In this document: piece after piece, positions 5,467 to 6,559 of the stretch
Layout of the letters: each line of letters begins with the position of its first letter
Numbering within the stretch: position 1 is the stretch's first letter
Source: Nitrospirota bacterium
Lineage (GTDB): Bacteria > Nitrospinota > Nitrospinia > Nitrospinales > Nitrospinaceae
Reading direction: 5' to 3'
Assembly: GCA_003229345.1 (NCBI GenBank)
Contig: QIDN01000101.1
Location: 1-6,559 of the forward strand
DNA length: 6,559 bases
Position numbers and translations under genes: made by a program
Notes under the pieces: generated by a model
Seen by the model: only the letters and a program-made list of their open reading frames with translations
The model's database searches: none
What the model was told of the DNA's origin: nothing

Positions 5467-6559
5467 AAACATCTCTCGGTTTAATTCCGTCCGAAGGCCC
5501 AACCACGCCTTCACGTTCCATCACTTCGACCATACGCGCCGCCCGGTTGTAGCCGACACGCAGTTTTCTCTGAATCATTGAAATCGAAGCTTGCCGCTCC
5601 CGTGCAACAAGGGCAACGGCTTCATCGTATTTCTCGTCAAACTCGTCTTCCTCTTCTTCCGCTCTGGAGGCCTCGACTACCTGCGCGAACACATCCTTTT
5701 CATATTCCGGCTTTTTCTCCTGGTCCTTGATGAACTTGAGGATCCGGTTGATTTCCTCGTCACTCACCATCGCCCCGTGGATTCTATGGATCTTGGACGT
5801 TCCCGGCGGGAGGAACAGCATGTCACCCTTGCCCAACAATTTCTCGGCGCCGGAACAATCCAGGATCGTCCGGGAATCCACACGCGACGTGACTTGATAA
5901 GAAATCCGCGCGGGAAAATTAGCTTTGATGATGCCCGTCAATACATCCACGGACGGCCTCTGAGTAGCCACGATCAGGTGAATTCCCGCGGCCCGGGCCA
6001 TTTGCGCCAGGCGCGTCAGCGAATCTTCTACGCCCTTACAGGCGACCATCATCAAATCCGCTAACTCATCGATTATAATAACAATGTAAGGCAGTTTGAC
6101 CGGAATTTCCATCTCCGTTTTTGCGGTTGTGAATTCCTCATCCAGGCCATCCTCCGTCCCGGCTTCCACTATCGGGTCTTTTCTTTTGAATTTTCGGCTT
6201 TTAGGTTTTCGTTTCCGGTCGTCCTCCAGCTGAAGTTTTTCCACCATTTGGTTGTAGCCGGAAATATTACGCACGGAGCTTTCGGCCATCATCTTGTACC
6301 GCCGCTCCATTTCCGAAACCGCCCATTGCAGGGCCGCCGCCGCTTTCTTGGGATTGGTCACCACCGGAGCGATCAGATGCGGAATGCCATCATACATGTT
6401 CAACTCCAGCATTTTAGGATCGATCATGATCATCTTCACCTCTTCCGGAGTCGCATTGAGGAGGATACTGCAGATCATGGTGTTGATACCGACCGATTTT
6501 CCGGAGCCGGTGGAGCCCGCCATCAACAGATGTGGCACCTGAGTCAGGTCTTCTGCTAC
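5432..6559 (-). CDS. ftsK: DNA translocase FtsK/SpoIIIE, C-terminal part (5' end outside window)
   Basis: The frame is open at the right edge, so only the last 375 residues are seen; the GTG at 6538 is an internal valine. FtsK is a hexameric ATP-driven pump that moves chromosomal DNA through the division septum and helps resolve chromosome dimers. Visible are PHLLMAGSTGSGKS with Walker A (6517-6494), DPKMLELNMYDGIPHL, the Walker B IIIDELADLMM, ATQRPSVDVLTG, RISYQVTSRVDSRTILD and GAEKLLGKGDMLFLPPGTSK, all hallmarks of the motor. After an acidic linker (EEEEDEFDEKYDE) comes the winged-helix gamma domain (RQASISMIQRKLRVGYNRAARMVE...), which reads polar KOPS-type DNA motifs. The segment between SGYNQMVEKL and Walker B holds a lysine/arginine-rich stretch (about 6223-6179) followed by acidic residues; a variable insert is usual here, but this one is strongly charged. 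The N-terminal membrane part must lie right of the window. Confidence 0.97.
   Translation of the reverse strand, partial: VAEDLTQVPHLLMAGSTGSGKSVGINTMICSILLNATPEEVKMIMIDPKMLELNMYDGIPHLIAPVVTNPKKAAAALQWAVSEMERRYKMMAESSVRNISGYNQMVEKLQLEDDRKRKPKSRKFKRKDPIVEAGTEDGLDEEFTTAKTEMEIPVKLPYIVIIIDELADLMMVACKGVEDSLTRLAQMARAAGIHLIVATQRPSVDVLTGIIKANFPARISYQVTSRVDSRTILDCSGAEKLLGKGDMLFLPPGTSKIHRIHGAMVSDEEINRILKFIKDQEKKPEYEKDVFAQVVEASRAEEEEDEFDEKYDEAVALVARERQASISMIQRKLRVGYNRAARMVEVMEREGVVGPSDGIKPRDVYVKPMSFESMD
5473..5477 (-). promoter_or_regulatory. Putative ribosome binding site of the protease-like gene inside ftsK
   Basis: On the minus strand GAGAG is followed by ATGTTTATG. It touches ATG 5472 but lies six bases from ATG 5466, which makes 5466 the better start. 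The site falls inside the gamma-domain end of ftsK, so the gene can be reached by ribosomes already translating ftsK. Confidence 0.4.

Noticed and set aside
5467..5514. A longer start for the protease-like protein at 5514
   Set aside because: It would put a polar, charged stretch before the signal peptide and overlap ftsK further; ATG 5466 has a properly spaced GAGAG.
5591..6064. A 157-codon + strand open frame opposite ftsK
   Set aside because: It lies antisense to highly conserved FtsK motor sequence and its translation has no family resemblance.

Overview
The window reads as a chromosomal stretch of a Gram-negative bacterium of moderate GC content. The evidence is a periplasm-directed DUF4124/retropepsin-like protein, FtsK with a gamma domain, a PlsC-type acyltransferase, and GT-C membrane glycosyltransferases with periplasmic C-terminal domains. 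The gene mix would fit a deltaproteobacterium-like or Nitrospinota-like lineage, but nothing here fixes the taxonomy.

Layout: two transcription units converge near base 2900. On the + strand (1-2885) lie two tandem, paralogous GT-C-like multi-pass membrane proteins. The first is cut by the left edge. They overlap by four bases (ATGA), and an in-frame A_AAA_AAA run lies just before the first stop. A candidate intrinsic terminator at 2907-2933 follows, sitting inside the 3' end of the opposing gene.

On the - strand, read from the right edge leftwards, the order is: the C-terminal part of the FtsK/SpoIIIE DNA translocase (5432-6559, cut by the right edge); a secreted single-DTG aspartic protease-like protein with an N-terminal DUF4124 domain, whose start overlaps the ftsK end; an SGNH/GDSL-type hydrolase gene split by a -1 frameshift at a short A run (4078-4082); and a PlsC-family lysophospholipid acyltransferase. 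An 11-bp perfect inverted repeat brackets the stop codon of the protease gene. The four genes run head to tail with gaps of about 75 bases or less, so cotranscription is plausible. A common theme of envelope and lipid maintenance is only an inference.

The points most worth a second look are the split hydrolase gene, whose catalytic residues fall on both sides of the frameshift, and the slippery run that could in principle join the two glycosyltransferases. No mobile element, CRISPR array, tRNA or rRNA is visible. Every stretch longer than 80 bases is accounted for by a gene, and I see no clear case for a wholly new multi-gene system.
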